Part shown: positions 12,367-24,541 of the stretch, one piece after another | Layout of the letters: each line of letters starts with the position of its first letter | Numbering within the stretch: position 1 is the stretch's first letter | Source of the DNA: Panulirus ornatus | Taxonomy: Eukaryota; Arthropoda; Malacostraca; Decapoda; Palinuridae | Reading direction: 5' to 3' | NCBI RefSeq assembly: GCF_036320965.1 | Contig: NC_092234.1 | Coordinates: forward strand, 41,977,532 to 42,041,531 | Length of the DNA stretch: 64,000 bases | Program-made: the position numbers and the translations under genes | The notes under the pieces: generated by a model | What the model saw: the letters and a program-made list of their open reading frames with translations, nothing else | What the model was told of the DNA's origin: nothing | Databases searched by the model: none

Positions 12367-12471
12367 CACACACAAGACCAGTTCCTGTGGACTGGTTCTG
12401 GAAGCAACGTGTCATTATCCGCCGCTTAAACACTGGCTCATCAGCGCTTATCTCATGGATAATTGAACCCC

Positions 12472-12592
12472 TTGTGCACGACGGTACGGTCCTCGTGCAC
12501 GACGGTACGATCCTCGTGCACGACGGTACGGTCCTTGGCCATCATACCTTAGGGTCGTACCGTCGCGTTCAAGGGTCGTACCGTGATGGTTA
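12472..12592. repeat. cluster of CGTGCACGACGGTACGGTCC motifs
   Basis: Three direct copies of a 21-bp unit are followed by two inverted relatives (GGGTCGTACCGTCGCGTTCA, GGGTCGTACCGTGATGGTTA). It is related to the motif near 2.4, 7.7 and 27.9 kb. Confidence 0.7.
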
Positions 12593-12604
12593 AGATGGTA
12601 CAGC

Positions 12605-13270
12605 TCACATGCAGTAGTTCGGGACGTGAGCACTGCTGGTGTGGGTTCTACGTGTGACGCACCCTGCACTACCTCCTCACACCCGCCACCACCTCCCATC
12701 ACCTGCGTCTGCCTGGCGATGGAATTCACTTCCTCACACCTTCTGGTTTACCAGGTGTTGACACACCACCAGTCTACCATCTTAGGTACACACGGATGTA
12801 TCAATACACATGAGTGACTCTAACTGTATGAGTTACTGATATACTGTATGTGAGTTACAGTTTGCGATATACTGTAAGTGAGTTACTTCAGTAAATTCAT
12901 CATATCCAAGATTCAGAGCAAAGAACTCCACCTCTTAGAGTCTACAACCTTCATTTATCAAACTGATACATAGATAGACAGAGCAAGATAAATAGATGGA
13001 TACAGTCAAAAGTCCATTGCAAGACCTGGGGGTCGGCCCATGATAAAGCTGCACTGAACCTCTTTTTTTTGTGGGAGGTATTTTTTCACATTGAAGGTTC
13101 CAATCACGAACAAAAGACCAGATCAAGGCCGGGTTTTAACATAAAGAGGATAATGAAAGAAGTTCAAGATGAGCCAAGGAAGAGTGTGTGTGGGATCATC
13201 ATTAGTGTATTACAGGGAGAGGGTTTTACACTCGTGTTGCCCCATATATATGGACCATGTCTTTACTTTC
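12605..13270. other. unassigned stretch
   Basis: No gene recognised. Short TATACTGTATGTGAGTTAC duplications lie near 12,825-12,890. Confidence 0.35.
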
Positions 13271-13271
13271 A

Positions 13272-13274
<3 letters not shown>

Positions 13275-13324
<50 letters not shown>
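13275..13324. repeat. (CA)n microsatellite at a SINE tail
   Basis: About 25 CA dinucleotides abut the 3' end of the minus-strand SINE, so the array probably grew from the SINE tail. Confidence 0.95.
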
Positions 13325-13326
<2 letters not shown>

Positions 13327-13475
13327 AGCCTATGCCAGGTACCCACTGATCGACCAGCCCCGAGGGTATAATGAGCAGTAGGGTTGGGTGTAGGCCAACT
13401 GCCCTGCCCCGAGATTCGAACCCACTGGGGCTGGCCCGTGCTGACTCATGGTCAGTAATTACTCTGTAGTTGTTC
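13325..13475 (-). mobile_element. tRNA-derived SINE
   Basis: On the minus strand there is a strong RNA polymerase III B box, GGGTTCGAATCTC (around 13,410-13,423). Upstream of it a degenerate A-box-like segment and a CTGAC/GTCAG stem suggest an anticodon arm. Downstream, GGGCAGTTGGCCTACACCCA and a GGGTACCTGGC segment lead into a (TG)n tail. The second copy near 24.5 kb also carries a GGGTACCTGGC segment. The A box is weak, so the copy is probably inactive. Confidence 0.7.
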
Positions 13476-13655
13476 ACTGATCACGAGAGTTGAGTTTGAA
13501 ATTACTTATCGTCTAGATATACAGAGTCTGAGGATACCAGGCAGGGTATAGGTGAGGGGTACGCACATATGTGGGTGTGCCTGGACTCCTGTGGGGGAGG
13601 AAGGGTGCCCCGCCCTGGGCCTACTCCACCAACACTCGCTCAGTACACGTCAAGC

Positions 13656-13660
<5 letters not shown>

Positions 13661-13736
<76 letters not shown>
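13661..13736. repeat. (CT)n microsatellite
   Basis: About 37 CT dinucleotides. Confidence 0.98.
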
Positions 13737-16195
13737 CTAGCCGGAGGCACACATCGGCCTCGCCCACGTCAAGGTAACAGCCATGAAGAAACAGGTCGCT
13801 TCCTCTCCAGCGTGGCTTCCACCGTCTGCTCCCGATCGCCTGGGAAACAGAGAGGCGCTGCGGGCCAAACAGATGACATAGTCTAGGGCGACAGTGATAT
13901 ACACACTGCAGATAAGCTATACCAGAAGCAGGCCACGATGGCAGGCATGCAGGCCGCGGACAGCAACAGTTCAGTGGAGCTGCAGTCGGCCCCTGCATTC
14001 CTAGCACATCCCCCAAGGATAAACGCCAGGATTACACCAGCTCTCGCGCGGGAATCTCTTTACGAAACGCGTGAGTCCGAGGACATTTTACACAGGTGGC
14101 TCCTACCTGAATATTGACATACTTCCCGGCGGATTGTATCTGTTGAACTCACGAGCAACTACGCTTCACTGCTTCCCTCAGCCTGATCTACAGGTACAGC
14201 TCGGGGTCTGAGCTGCGTTCTCATGTCAATCATGAACCTCCAGTTCCCCCCCTAGCGTCGCGTCAACGATGATGAGTCTGGCTGGCTACAGGGAGACGAA
14301 CGCACACGGGTCATAAACATCATGATAACATCATAACACACACACACACATCACCTCGCGTTCATTTCAGGGGAGGAGGGAGTTGGTCCCTCCCTCCATA
14401 GCTGGGTCGAAGGCCAAACTGCACCGTTTCTTGTGTCCTCGGTTAAGCTGGAGTGCTAACGCATCCCGTACAGCCTTCCTGATCTTACACATATGTTTGT
14501 CTTGTGAATTATTGAATACCTCCACTGGGTAGTACACTAGGCTTACATCAGACGCTTGGGTACTGCATCACACACCTTAACCCCATATACTGACATTTTT
14601 CTCCCACTATATTTCTAGTACTTTCTTATTCTAGTGGTACATCAGTTTTCCATGCCAAGTGGTATGATTTTTTCTTATTTACATATGATCCTTGCTCTCC
14701 AGGACTTCCCTTTGCGTGAACTGTGTTACCCATTTCGTCTGCGTTTCCTAAAATGCAGCCAAAGTGTTTTCAGTCATTCCTAGAGACTGTGAATTCTTAC
14801 AGTCAACGCTTCCTGTAAATCACCTTTTACATCATAGCTCCATAATTTCGCAGCCATGAAGGGCGGTGGTAGCACACAACAGTGTACACTACGCGTCATC
14901 ATCGGTGTCATTTCTCTCTTCATGTAGGTTCGCACGATCCAGCCAACCATCATCTTGGGATGATGGTGGGTCACACTAACGCAGAAGGTGTCCAGTTGAA
15001 GGCGCTACCCACCACTCACACGCGTCTCGGGCCTTCTTGGACCATCTGACGCCAGACGGGGACGGAATGCACAGGTGGAGGAACGTTGGCGGCGCAATAA
15101 TGAGGGTCGGCTGTGTGGTAAGCCCAGGGCCTGCCACCATGACCAGGATCCGGCTGCGTACACTGCACTGGACGCGTCAGATGGAAGGAACTATCTCGTG
15201 ATTGTGATCTTCCATAACGCCGTGCTCCTCCCTAGTCTGGAAGGTCGACGTGACAGAAAACGGGGGAAAACGAGTTAAAACCCAAACGAATACAAACAAA
15301 AGCATCAAAACTAATTCCGTTACCCAGATATAAAGCTTATGAAGAAAGACTCGTGTATCCGAGGAGGTCTACAGAAATAACGGGCTTTAAATTAACGAAA
15401 ATATATAATACGAATATGGGACTTTTTTATTGTAGAATACTACAATAAACTACCACCAGTAGCTGTCATGGCAGAGGTTATTGATGCCTTCACAACCAGT
15501 TTGACAACTACTTTCCTAATATTACTTCTCGAACCACAAGGTCGTCCAGAGAGAAAACACACACACACGTTTCTACTTCCAAAAACACCTAATTCAACCT
15601 ATTTTCATTTCAGATCTAAGCTATCTCCCCGGGGTATCCTGCACCATGACACTGGTTTATTTTTCCTAACCACACTTTCCTATAAAATTTCCGCGGCAGT
15701 ATACTTTCTCAATACTACGCAAGGCTCCTTGGCTATTCTCCTGCCCGCTGTTGTGCCGGAGGGAGCGGTGGGTAGGACAATGCCTTCTGCTTCACTTCCC
15801 TGTTCCTATCTCTCGTGAGATAAGGAACTCAGGACACTACTACAGTCCTACAAGTGATAATCAAGTCACGTATCATCATGTATCCTGTTATCTGGCCATA
15901 CCATGCACTACAACTGCATCACAGTGAGGTTCATGTGAAGGGTCGTCCACCAATATTGGATGAACAATATAATATCCACAATTTATCATTTTTTTTTATT
16001 AATGCAGATTACAAAAATACATTTGCCTCAGAGCCCTTGATGACACAACACATATTTCAGAGTGTGAATATTCAATTAGGTTACTGTGAAAAAATATACA
16101 TATATAAAACGTAAAAATTAATCCCATTTCTACGTATTTTTACTTCAGCTCCAACCGTCCTACTGCCGGGCCAGACCTCCTGTGCTAGCCTCACC
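13737..16195. other. unassigned stretch
   Basis: About 2.5 kb in which no exon, RNA gene or mobile element was recognised. Open frames are short and lack domain similarity. Confidence 0.35.
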
Positions 16196-16198
16196 AAC

Positions 16199-16457
16199 TA
16201 ACATCCCGTCCACTGGCTATCCTGGCCTTAGTAACATCCCGTCCACTGGCTATCCTGGCCTTAGTAACATCCCGTCCACTGGCTATCCTGGCCTTAGTAA
16301 CATCCCGTCCACTGGCTATCCTGGCCTTAGTAACATCCCGTCCACTGGCTATCCTGGCCTTAGTAACATCCCGTCCACTGGCTATCCTGGCCTTAGTAAC
16401 ATCCCGTCCACTGGCTATCCTGGCCTTAGTAACATCCCGTCCACTGGCTATCCTGGA
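16199..16457. repeat. 33-bp minisatellite, 8 perfect copies
   Basis: Unit ACATCCCGTCCACTGGCTAT plus CCTGGCCTTAGTA. Copies are identical, which implies recent expansion. An (AGC)6 run follows directly. The frame gives an 11-residue repeat but lacks gene signals. Confidence 0.97.
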
Positions 16458-16589
16458 GCAGCAGCAGCAGCAGCAGCTTCAGGTGAGGTACAGGTTGAGG
16501 CAGGGCAGCACAACATGACCTCCCGAGCGACCTCCACACACGACACGTCCCGAACATCGTCATCAGACATGAAGCCAACTGTACTGTCT

Positions 16590-16752
16590 CATTATACTGC
16601 GTGATATACTCAGAGCAGGAGTATACCGTCATTATACTGCGTGATATACTCAGAGCAGGAGTATACCGTCATTATACTGCGTGATATACTCAGAGCAGGA
16701 GTATACCGTCATTATACTGCGTGATATACTCAGAGCAGGAGTATACCGTCAT
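16590..16752. repeat. 40-bp minisatellite, 4 perfect copies
   Basis: Each unit holds the inverted repeat TATACT / AGTATA around a 9-nt loop, so each could form a small hairpin. Confidence 0.96.
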
Positions 16753-16756
16753 GAAG

Positions 16757-17924
16757 CCATGATCCAGAGAGTCATGGTGCCATCATCCAGGGAATCATGG
16801 TGCCATTTTCTTTATATAAAAACGTTTCAGCTTTTACACATATATTTACCGACGCGTCAGAGGTATGCCACCCCTCCCTTGCCCCATCCCTCCCCTCCCC
16901 TCCCCGCATGGCAGTCGCGCGACCCGTGGCATATCATAAATAACGAATGATCCCCTCCCGCCGCCAGGACCTGCCAGGGATTAAAATATACCCGGTTATG
17001 GTTCGCGTCCCCCGCCACGCGGCTGGGTCAACACACTGGCCCTGATGGGGATCACAGGGGGCGCGGCAACATTTGGCACAGGTGGGGGTCACGGGAAGGC
17101 GTGCAACTCTACCCCTGGGGAGCACTGGGGTGTGCAAAAGTGGCCCACGTGAGGACCAGCGGGAACGTTGCGCTACCAAACAAGCTTGGGTTCGAAAGAG
17201 GTTCTTCGAAGCCTTGGATCCGAGTAGCTTCAGATGAGTCGAGCAACCTGGTTGCCAAGACAGTCACCTGGCTGGCATGCGGCAGCTGGGGTTGCCCTGG
17301 AGCAGTGGTGGGGACGTGGTTGTGTGAGGCAAGGTCCCCCGGGGTAGGCAGTGTGGTGTGAGTTCCCACCAACACCAGCAGCGGCAACACAGGTCCCCCA
17401 TTCCTGAAAGGTTCACAACAAACCACCTGCTGTCTCAGGCAGGGGTAGGGGCGTGCTACACTGGCCGCGGTGAGGATGTAGTCAGGTATTGGCGTCTCCC
17501 TGGTAGGGAGGTGAGCAACACAGGTCACCGACACCCCAGGTACTGCACCCCTAAACGCCCGTGGAACAGCTTGAGGGGAGGCGCGGCAGATACACCCACC
17601 TACAAAATGGAGAAAAGCCGTGTTCTTTATCAAGTCCAAAATGTCCACAGAGGGACAGGGAGGCAGTGAGGGCCGCACACCTCCACACACTCGGTCATCA
17701 TCATCAGCAAATATGGACGGCTCGCTAATTCATGGAACTACCTTAAGCCCGAGTGAGGCATCGTGACACACGCCCAGGTGACACCAGTAAGTGCGACACT
17801 GTCAGGGATCACGACTCCCTCACCTGACATGAAGACGTGACCAAGACATCTACATATCGACTTCTGCCAGTCTGCACTCCCGAGCCTCACCTGACACTAC
17901 ATGAAAGCCCTCATACATCCCACC
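16757..17924. other. unassigned stretch
   Basis: No gene recognised. An open minus-strand frame across 17,109-17,690 has no recognisable domain and no convincing splice context. Confidence 0.35.
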
Positions 17925-18040
17925 TCACTACACATCTCACACCACTCCTCCAGCCTTCCCTCAACTCTCCTCACACCTCCAGCCTTCCCTCAACTCCCCT
18001 CAAACCTCCAGCCTTCCCTCAACTCCCCTCACACCTCCTC
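17925..18040. repeat. ~29-bp CT-rich minisatellite
   Basis: About four copies of CCTCCAGCCTTCCCTCAACT plus a CCCCTCACA-like end. Confidence 0.8.
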
Positions 18041-18467
18041 TGGTCTTTCTAAAACTCTCCCCACTTCCACCAGATCTAAAGCCCTGGCCAACACTCTCCA
18101 GCCCTCCCCACGGCCCCCTCCTCCCACACCTCCACGAGTCATCTCATCCTAAAAGCTGGCCCCAGCCACACACCATCCCACCCCAGGGGCTTCCCGAAAT
18201 CAATGCTCCCCGGCCACCCTGCTCACCTCCACCCCCTTCCTGACACATTCCAGCACACTCCCCATCTCCCTCCACGTGCCAATCTCCCACACCACCCTCC
18301 CACGCAAGCCTCCCCACTCCCCGGCATTTCGCCCCCCACAATAAAGTGAGAGGAGTTGGCCGCCTTCCAAACCCAGGACGGTCCAGACCCACCCCTACAG
18401 AAGGAAGTAAACTGCCGTTCCAGTCAGCCAACGTGAAGCTAAACTAAACTGTCTCCTGTTGGGGTAT

Positions 18468-18727
18468 CATGGCTACTGTTGCCATGGAGGAACGTCAGGC
18501 TACTGTTGCCATGGAGGAACGTCAGGCTACTGTTGCCATGGAGGAACGTCAGGCTACTGTTGCCATGGAGGAACGTCAGGCGACTGTTGCCATGGAGGAA
18601 CGTCAGGCTACTGTTGCCATGGAGGAACGTCAGGCGACTGTTGCCATGGAGAAACGCCAGGCGACTGTTGCCATGGAGGAACGCCAGGTGACTGTTGCCA
18701 TGGAGGAACGCCAAGCGACTGTTGCCA
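18468..18727. repeat. 27-bp minisatellite, about 9.5 copies
   Basis: Unit GGCTACTGTTGCCATGGAGG plus AACGTCA. All six frames remain open for most of the array, giving several spurious 9-residue-repeat proteins. Confidence 0.96.
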
Positions 18728-20017
18728 GAAGACGATATAATCACCTTAGAGGTAGGACAGGGAATCAGTCGCCAAGAGACGACAACACACGCCACTAATC
18801 ACCCTTAACGACAACATAATGTCATGAAACGACAGCGCACGCCACGAGACACGACCCCACGACGACAGTAGAGGTCTCGGTAAGGCCACACCAGCCTCAT
18901 GAGGACTCGGGCGCCGCTATACCCTGAAAGCTGACGCAGGACCAGGCCCCCTCCCCTCGGCGGACGGACGTCCACCACACATAAGAAAGCACATGTGACG
19001 CAACGCAACCGTCGCCATGAAGCGAATTCGGAGTGTGATGGCAGCGCCAGGCGCCGATACGGGAAGACACACCATCATTATCCGTCAGACGAGGCAGACC
19101 AAACCCCCAACCTCTTATTCCAGAACCCACGGAAGCACTGCTGGAGGCGGGAGGAAAGGCAACAGACGCTGCTTGAGGCGGGAGGAGAGGCAACAGACGC
19201 TCGAGTCAGCGGTAAAGTCTGAAGGTTATAATAACAGAGGACCAAGCTGCCCCTCACTCCCTGTACAGAGCAGCCGACCTCTCCTCCTTCTGCAGTAACC
19301 CGCATCTCCGTCCTACAACGCCCTCCGACTCACACGGGTCTTCCCTACACCAGAGGCCCTTCCCCGCCCCTCAAGTCTATCCCATTCCCGTCCCTCAGGT
19401 TCCTTCTCCACTCCTCGAGTCCTTCCGCATCCCTCTCTCACGCCTGAGGTCCCTGCCCGTCCCTCAGGTCCATCTTCCACGCCTCAGGTCACATCCCCAC
19501 GCTTCAAGTCACTTCCCCACGCCTCCGGTCCCTCTCCTACGCCTGAGGTCCCTCGCCAGCGGCTCGGGACCCCCGCAGGCCTCCCCTCGTTGCTCTGGGC
19601 TGCTATATGGGATAACTTGGCAGCGCGCCACCCCAGGCCAGCCGTCACCTCTTCCCTACCGCCCCTCCTGCCCCCACCAACACTGCTGCTGCTGCTCCTG
19701 CTCAATCCTTCCCTCAACATGGCACACTCACTCCTGCCCCAAAGAAGACAAAATCCTTCCCTCGCCTGGCGCAGAGTGATGGCTGTCCCACAGGACCTCA
19801 TCAAAGTATCCTTGAAGAAACAACTCCATGGCTCTCACTCAGCCAGACTTGTATAGAGACAGATGTATCTTGCACGGAACATCTGACTCACCCAGGCTTG
19901 TACTGAGACCAGGTGTACTTTGCACTGTGCACGAGGACAGAGGCAGACACCGTACGTAGAGACTATGTGGGGCCATATAAAGGCCAGGGGTCGCTGGCCA
20001 CAGGAGGAGATGATGGA
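18728..20017. other. unassigned stretch
   Basis: No gene recognised. Loosely repeated CCTCAGGTCCCT-like units lie near 19,390-19,560, and a 30-bp GGCGGGAGGAAAGGCAACAG duplication near 19,145-19,205. Confidence 0.35.

Positions 20018-20019
<2 letters not shown>

Positions 20020-20053
<34 letters not shown>
20020..20053. repeat. (GT)n microsatellite
   Basis: About 17 GT dinucleotides. Confidence 0.97.
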
Positions 20054-20054
<1 letters not shown>

Positions 20055-20685
20055 GGTCGTGGAGGGTGCTGGGGGTTCGTGATGTTAAGTGGAGGCAGTC
20101 GAGAAGTGTGGGTGGTGGTGGTGAAGGACGTTAAGGCTGGGCCCGGGGTGTTTGTGGAAGGTGGGGGAAGGTCGTGTGGTGTGAGAGGTTGGTGGCCAGG
20201 TCGGTGGTCAGCCTGGGAGTCGTGGAGTGGAACGAGGGTTGTCCGCATGAAGCGAGTGACGTGAAGAGTGAGACGGGAGTAGGTCGTAGTGTGTAGGGGA
20301 GGCGTCGTGAGGAGTCGTAAGAGGGGGTAGGAATCTATATGAAGGTTCCCTCTGTGCTTCAGTGCACAGCTATCCTCCCCTACAGGTCCTGGGGGTCACA
20401 CCGGGGAAGAACCCTTCTTACGTCATAACAAAACATACAATACACAGGATGTCATAAGGTCCTCCGTACCATTCACAGTGCGAAGAAAACTTGCCCATAA
20501 CTGCAGGTCTGGGTACAGTAAAGTGAAGCTCAAAACTCTCCCCAGTGAGGCCAGCTATGGAGGACGTCCCGCTCATATCTTACATGCGGAAGTTCCGGCC
20601 ATAAACGAGATAAATGAAGGGACGAACCGCACATCTGGAAGTCTAACTCTAACTTAGAGATAAAATACAGTTAGATGCCGTGCCT

Positions 20686-20908
20686 AAGGTGTACCACTCG
20701 TACCCTAGAGGTCAGGACTGGGGGAGTTTGTGTCAAGACTACAGGTCAGGACTGGGGGAGTCTGTGGCAAGACTACAGGTCAGGACTGGGGGAGTCTGTG
20801 TACTAGGGGAGTCTGTGGCAAGACTAGAGGTCATGACTGGGGGAGTCTGTGCACTGGGGGAGTCTGTATCAAGACTAGAGGTCATGACTGGGGGAGTCTG
20901 TGCACCCG
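20686..20908. repeat. ~34-62-bp minisatellite
   Basis: Five to six units contain GGTCAGGACTGGGGGAGTCT and AAGACTAGAGGTCATGACTG. Unit length varies through an extra GTGTACTAGGGGAGTCT block. Confidence 0.85.
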
Positions 20909-23900
20909 TAAACCTGTCTCTTCGAACAGATCAGATCTTGAAAATATTTCTAACAGCACAAAGATGACGCAGAACCACTAATTCCGTTAACTGTGTTGTT
21001 ATTTCTGAAGCCTGGGTTCGTATCTCATTGCATGATGCAAACATTAAGACCTTTTCCACACTCCATAAGACTATCATTTTTGCAGAAGCGCTAACACTGT
21101 GAAACAGAGTATAACAATCTTATTAGTACAACAGAAATACAATTCTGCAACTTCAGCATTAAATGATATAAATATTTACTATAAACGAAGATTTAGTGGA
21201 AGAGGGGATAAATATGTCTGAGAAGGACTTGATAAAGATGTCTTCGAGGAGGAACGGTTAAAGGAAGAGCAGAAAGTCTAACAATGAAGGTCTTAACGTT
21301 TAGCATGGCAAGCTGCCAGATACCTCCAGCACTTTCCCCTACTGCAATATTACATTTACTGACGCTGGCATTTCCCACGAGCGGATATACACATCATTGG
21401 TATTTACTGTTCTTAGATGATAAGGGAAAATTTAGCTTTCCTTATCTTTTTGTTTTTGCTGTTCTTAAATGATAAAGGGGAACCTAAGCTTTCCTTATCT
21501 TTTTCATTTGTTCCGTGTTTCCTTAACAGTCCCGCCGGCGCAACTGGATCTAGAGGGGCGGAGTGCTTGGCTGTGGGCCAGGCGGTAACGGAGGGTATAC
21601 ACCACACCACCAGACTCTATTAACTACAAGTCTCTAAATGGTGCAGGTAGCTGCGTAATTATTCAGACAGCAACCATGCCGAAAATGGCGAATCGTCGGT
21701 TGGTATTAAGAGAATGTATGTTCGAGGGAGGCGGAGCAGTATGGGAACAGCCCCGCCTTGCGTGTGTTTATCTGGCTTGGGGAAGGGAGGGTTGTTTTGT
21801 GGGGTCCGTACCAGAGTGAGTGGCAGATCTTCCCCGTGGCTCGTGTCCTGGATTCCTATCACCTGGGGACTGGTCGTTCATAAATTCCTTCGCCTGTCTC
21901 CTGACCTGATGATGACTAAACGTGGGATCCGTGTTCGGAGAAATCGCTACCTGATGCCTGATTCACGTTCAAGTGGAGGTAAGACAACAGGGAATATTAC
22001 GTTCAAAGCCAGCATGAAAAAGACTTAATAGCCTACTGTTGTTTGCCTTTTGTTTTATCACGATAAAGTTACTGGTCAGTGGATGGATCATACCGTAACC
22101 ATCCTGACGAGATGTGATGGTGTTCTTAGAGAAGTAAGCTCAAGTAACCCAACGCCATCTGATGTAACAAGACGTAACTAAAATGGCTTCCAATACGCTA
22201 TCTCAATTATTCCTGATCACGTACCCCCTCAGCCTACAGGTCTAGCTGGGCTGTAGATGTGCTTTCAGTTAAACAATGAGTTACTGATGTTTCTAGTTAT
22301 ATGTCTGGCTTGGAATCATAAAAATATTCTGTGCGAAACATTTCTCAAATAAATATTATTATCTTTAATCATCAATCACTAAAGTATAATTTAGCAACAG
22401 ACATTTTTACGCTTGCATAACTAATTTGGATACAGATCTAAATTAGTCTCAACAGATTCAACATGTAGTGTCTAAGGTCATGAGTGGGTGTGTGCCACCT
22501 AGGAAGGCGCCACACAACAGGAAACCCTCCACACTCATGCCTGACTAAGTTCCCCTCCCTGGCCGCCCACCCTGCTCGCCCGGAGCCAACATGTTATTTC
22601 TCTTCGCTTCTCTAACGGTCGTATCTCAATGAGTAGATAACAGGGAAGGCATGAAAGCAAACTTTAAAGGCCACATTAATTTACCACAAATCTTGCACTT
22701 TTATTTTGCGCATATTTATCCTTATAAGGTGTGAAAATAATCTCAAACACACTCCGAACATCACATATATGTAGGACTTTCCATGATAAGAAATCTAATA
22801 ACTCGCTTGATGGATGGCAAAACCCTAGGGAATGTGATATTAAGCGGAGAGGAAATGGTCTTTCCCGCCAAGCGGGCCGCGTGGGTGAGTGACGCCATGC
22901 TGACGTCATCAGTCGGCGGGGACCTGCAACGGCCGCAACCATCTCTCTCTCTCTCCCTCCTAGCTCGACGTGCCCCGTCCTGCCCTGACCCTCACGCAAG
23001 GACGTTCCCACTGGAAACATTGCACTGATGTACAAATTTATGAAATATAACCAAGAAGCTTTTGAAGATAGGAGTGAAACAGTCAACATTCCTCGCTAAC
23101 ACTGAGCGTCTGTCCCTTTGATAATAGTTTACGTCAGCCTCCAACACTACCCTGGCCACAATCACTGCCACTGGCGGCTGCATGGCTTGCAGGCCACCAG
23201 TAACCAGGACCACGGTTCATCACCAGTAGCAGACACCGAAAACGTACAAGTTTGGCAACACCGCACCACAAGGGACGGCAAACCATCGTCAGCAGAAGTA
23301 GCGGCCTCAGTGTCACAAGAGCAAGGGAGAGACATAACAGAGGCAGCAGCAGTGAGGGCCATGTGTGTGTGTGTGTGTAGCAGCACGAGAGGACAGGGAG
23401 CAGTATCAACATGGGCAGCAGCAGTAGGCGGGGGCGGGGGAGCAGTATAAGGAGGGGCAGATGTCCGTTATGAAGAAGGTCGTTCGCTACCCGAGGCCAG
23501 GTTGGCCTCGGGCACCAGCCCTGGATAATGACACCATCAGCCGGGCACCTCCCTCCCTCACTCCCCCAGCGTACCTACATACACCAACACCATCCCGCAA
23601 CGGTGCAATTCCTGAAGCAAGACGCGGTACGTACGACCCGTGGCCTGTATGGTGCACTGACCTTTGACCTGACCCAACACAGGCCCAGGCTGCCTGACCT
23701 ACAGTCGTGCTCAGGCAAGTGGTGCAAATATTACGACCATCACTAAGCCAGTGCATCCCTCACACAGGGAGGGGGAGTCCGAGCTGCTTGAAGGTTAGGG
23801 GTCACAATGCTAGCCCGGCCCAGGGGCTACGGTGACCTCCGGTAGGAGGGAGCAGCAAGGGTGCTGACCCCACGTGAACATTAACCTGCGGTGGCAGGCA

Positions 23901-24374
23901 GTGGGCACCGCCTGTGACACATAAGGCCCCACACAGGATATTAACAATTCCCACCCCTTGCCCTCCACACGCCCCGTCCTCACCCACGCCTCTCAAGCCT
24001 TACTCTACACTTACGTTGCCAGGACACAACACACGACCTGGCGTGAGCGCGCGCATATATACAGAAGATCTCTGAGCTGTGGAGTTCGACATCCTCACCA
24101 CAGCCACCCAAGGCATCACCTTAGGTGCCCCACATACCCGGGAGGTGAGTGTGGCGGCTCGTCATGCGTGGCGCACATCGTCAGCACATACCTAAGCCCC
24201 GCTATGTAAGCCATGATGACTGTCCATTGCCTCAAGACCGCGTGTCCTCGTTAGGTTTCCCAGAAGTGAATAGTCACAGAAAGTTTGGCTGCAGGATTGG
24301 CAGTAGTGTTCGCTCCCCTGCGACACCCTGACCCCGAGGCCTCCAGTGCTCGGGTACACCCACCCTACCTCCCG
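20909..24374. other. unassigned stretch
   Basis: About 3.5 kb without a recognised gene. It contains a 52-bp tandem duplication at 21,408-21,511 and one perfect CRE palindrome (TGACGTCA) at 22,901-22,908. Confidence 0.35.
21408..21511. repeat. 52-bp tandem duplication
   Basis: TGTTCTTAGATGATAAGGG and TGTTCTTAAATGATAAAGGG begin two adjacent copies, each ending in CTTTCCTTATCTTTTT. Confidence 0.85.
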
Positions 24375-24541
24375 GACCAGGGCCACCTGGCCCTCCACCT
24401 CACAGCCCCAGGTCACGCCAGGTACCCATCATCCCCACACAGGAGGATGAAGAGTTGGACTGCCTGTGACACGACTCCCCGGACTGAGATTCAAACCAGG
24501 GTAGGCAGATCCGCAGCCAGCCACGCTGACCACTGTGCCAA
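24375..24541 (-). mobile_element. tRNA-derived SINE with A and B boxes
   Basis: Read on the minus strand from 24,541, the element opens with TGGCACAGTGGTCAGCGTGG, a good polymerase III A box of the TGGC..AGTGG type. About 30 bp later comes a B box, GGTTTGAATCTC (around 24,489-24,500). A tRNA-unrelated body follows, containing GGATGATGGGTACCTGGCGT. Box spacing matches a tRNA-derived promoter. The left boundary is uncertain and no target-site duplication was identified. Confidence 0.8.

Noticed and set aside
11848..12593. Three overlapping ~160-193-codon frames
   Set aside because: They are translations of the 33-bp GC-rich minisatellite in several frames.
17109..17690. 193-codon minus-strand frame
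   Set aside because: GC-rich composition alone can keep a frame of this length open. No domain, and no supporting start or splice context was seen.
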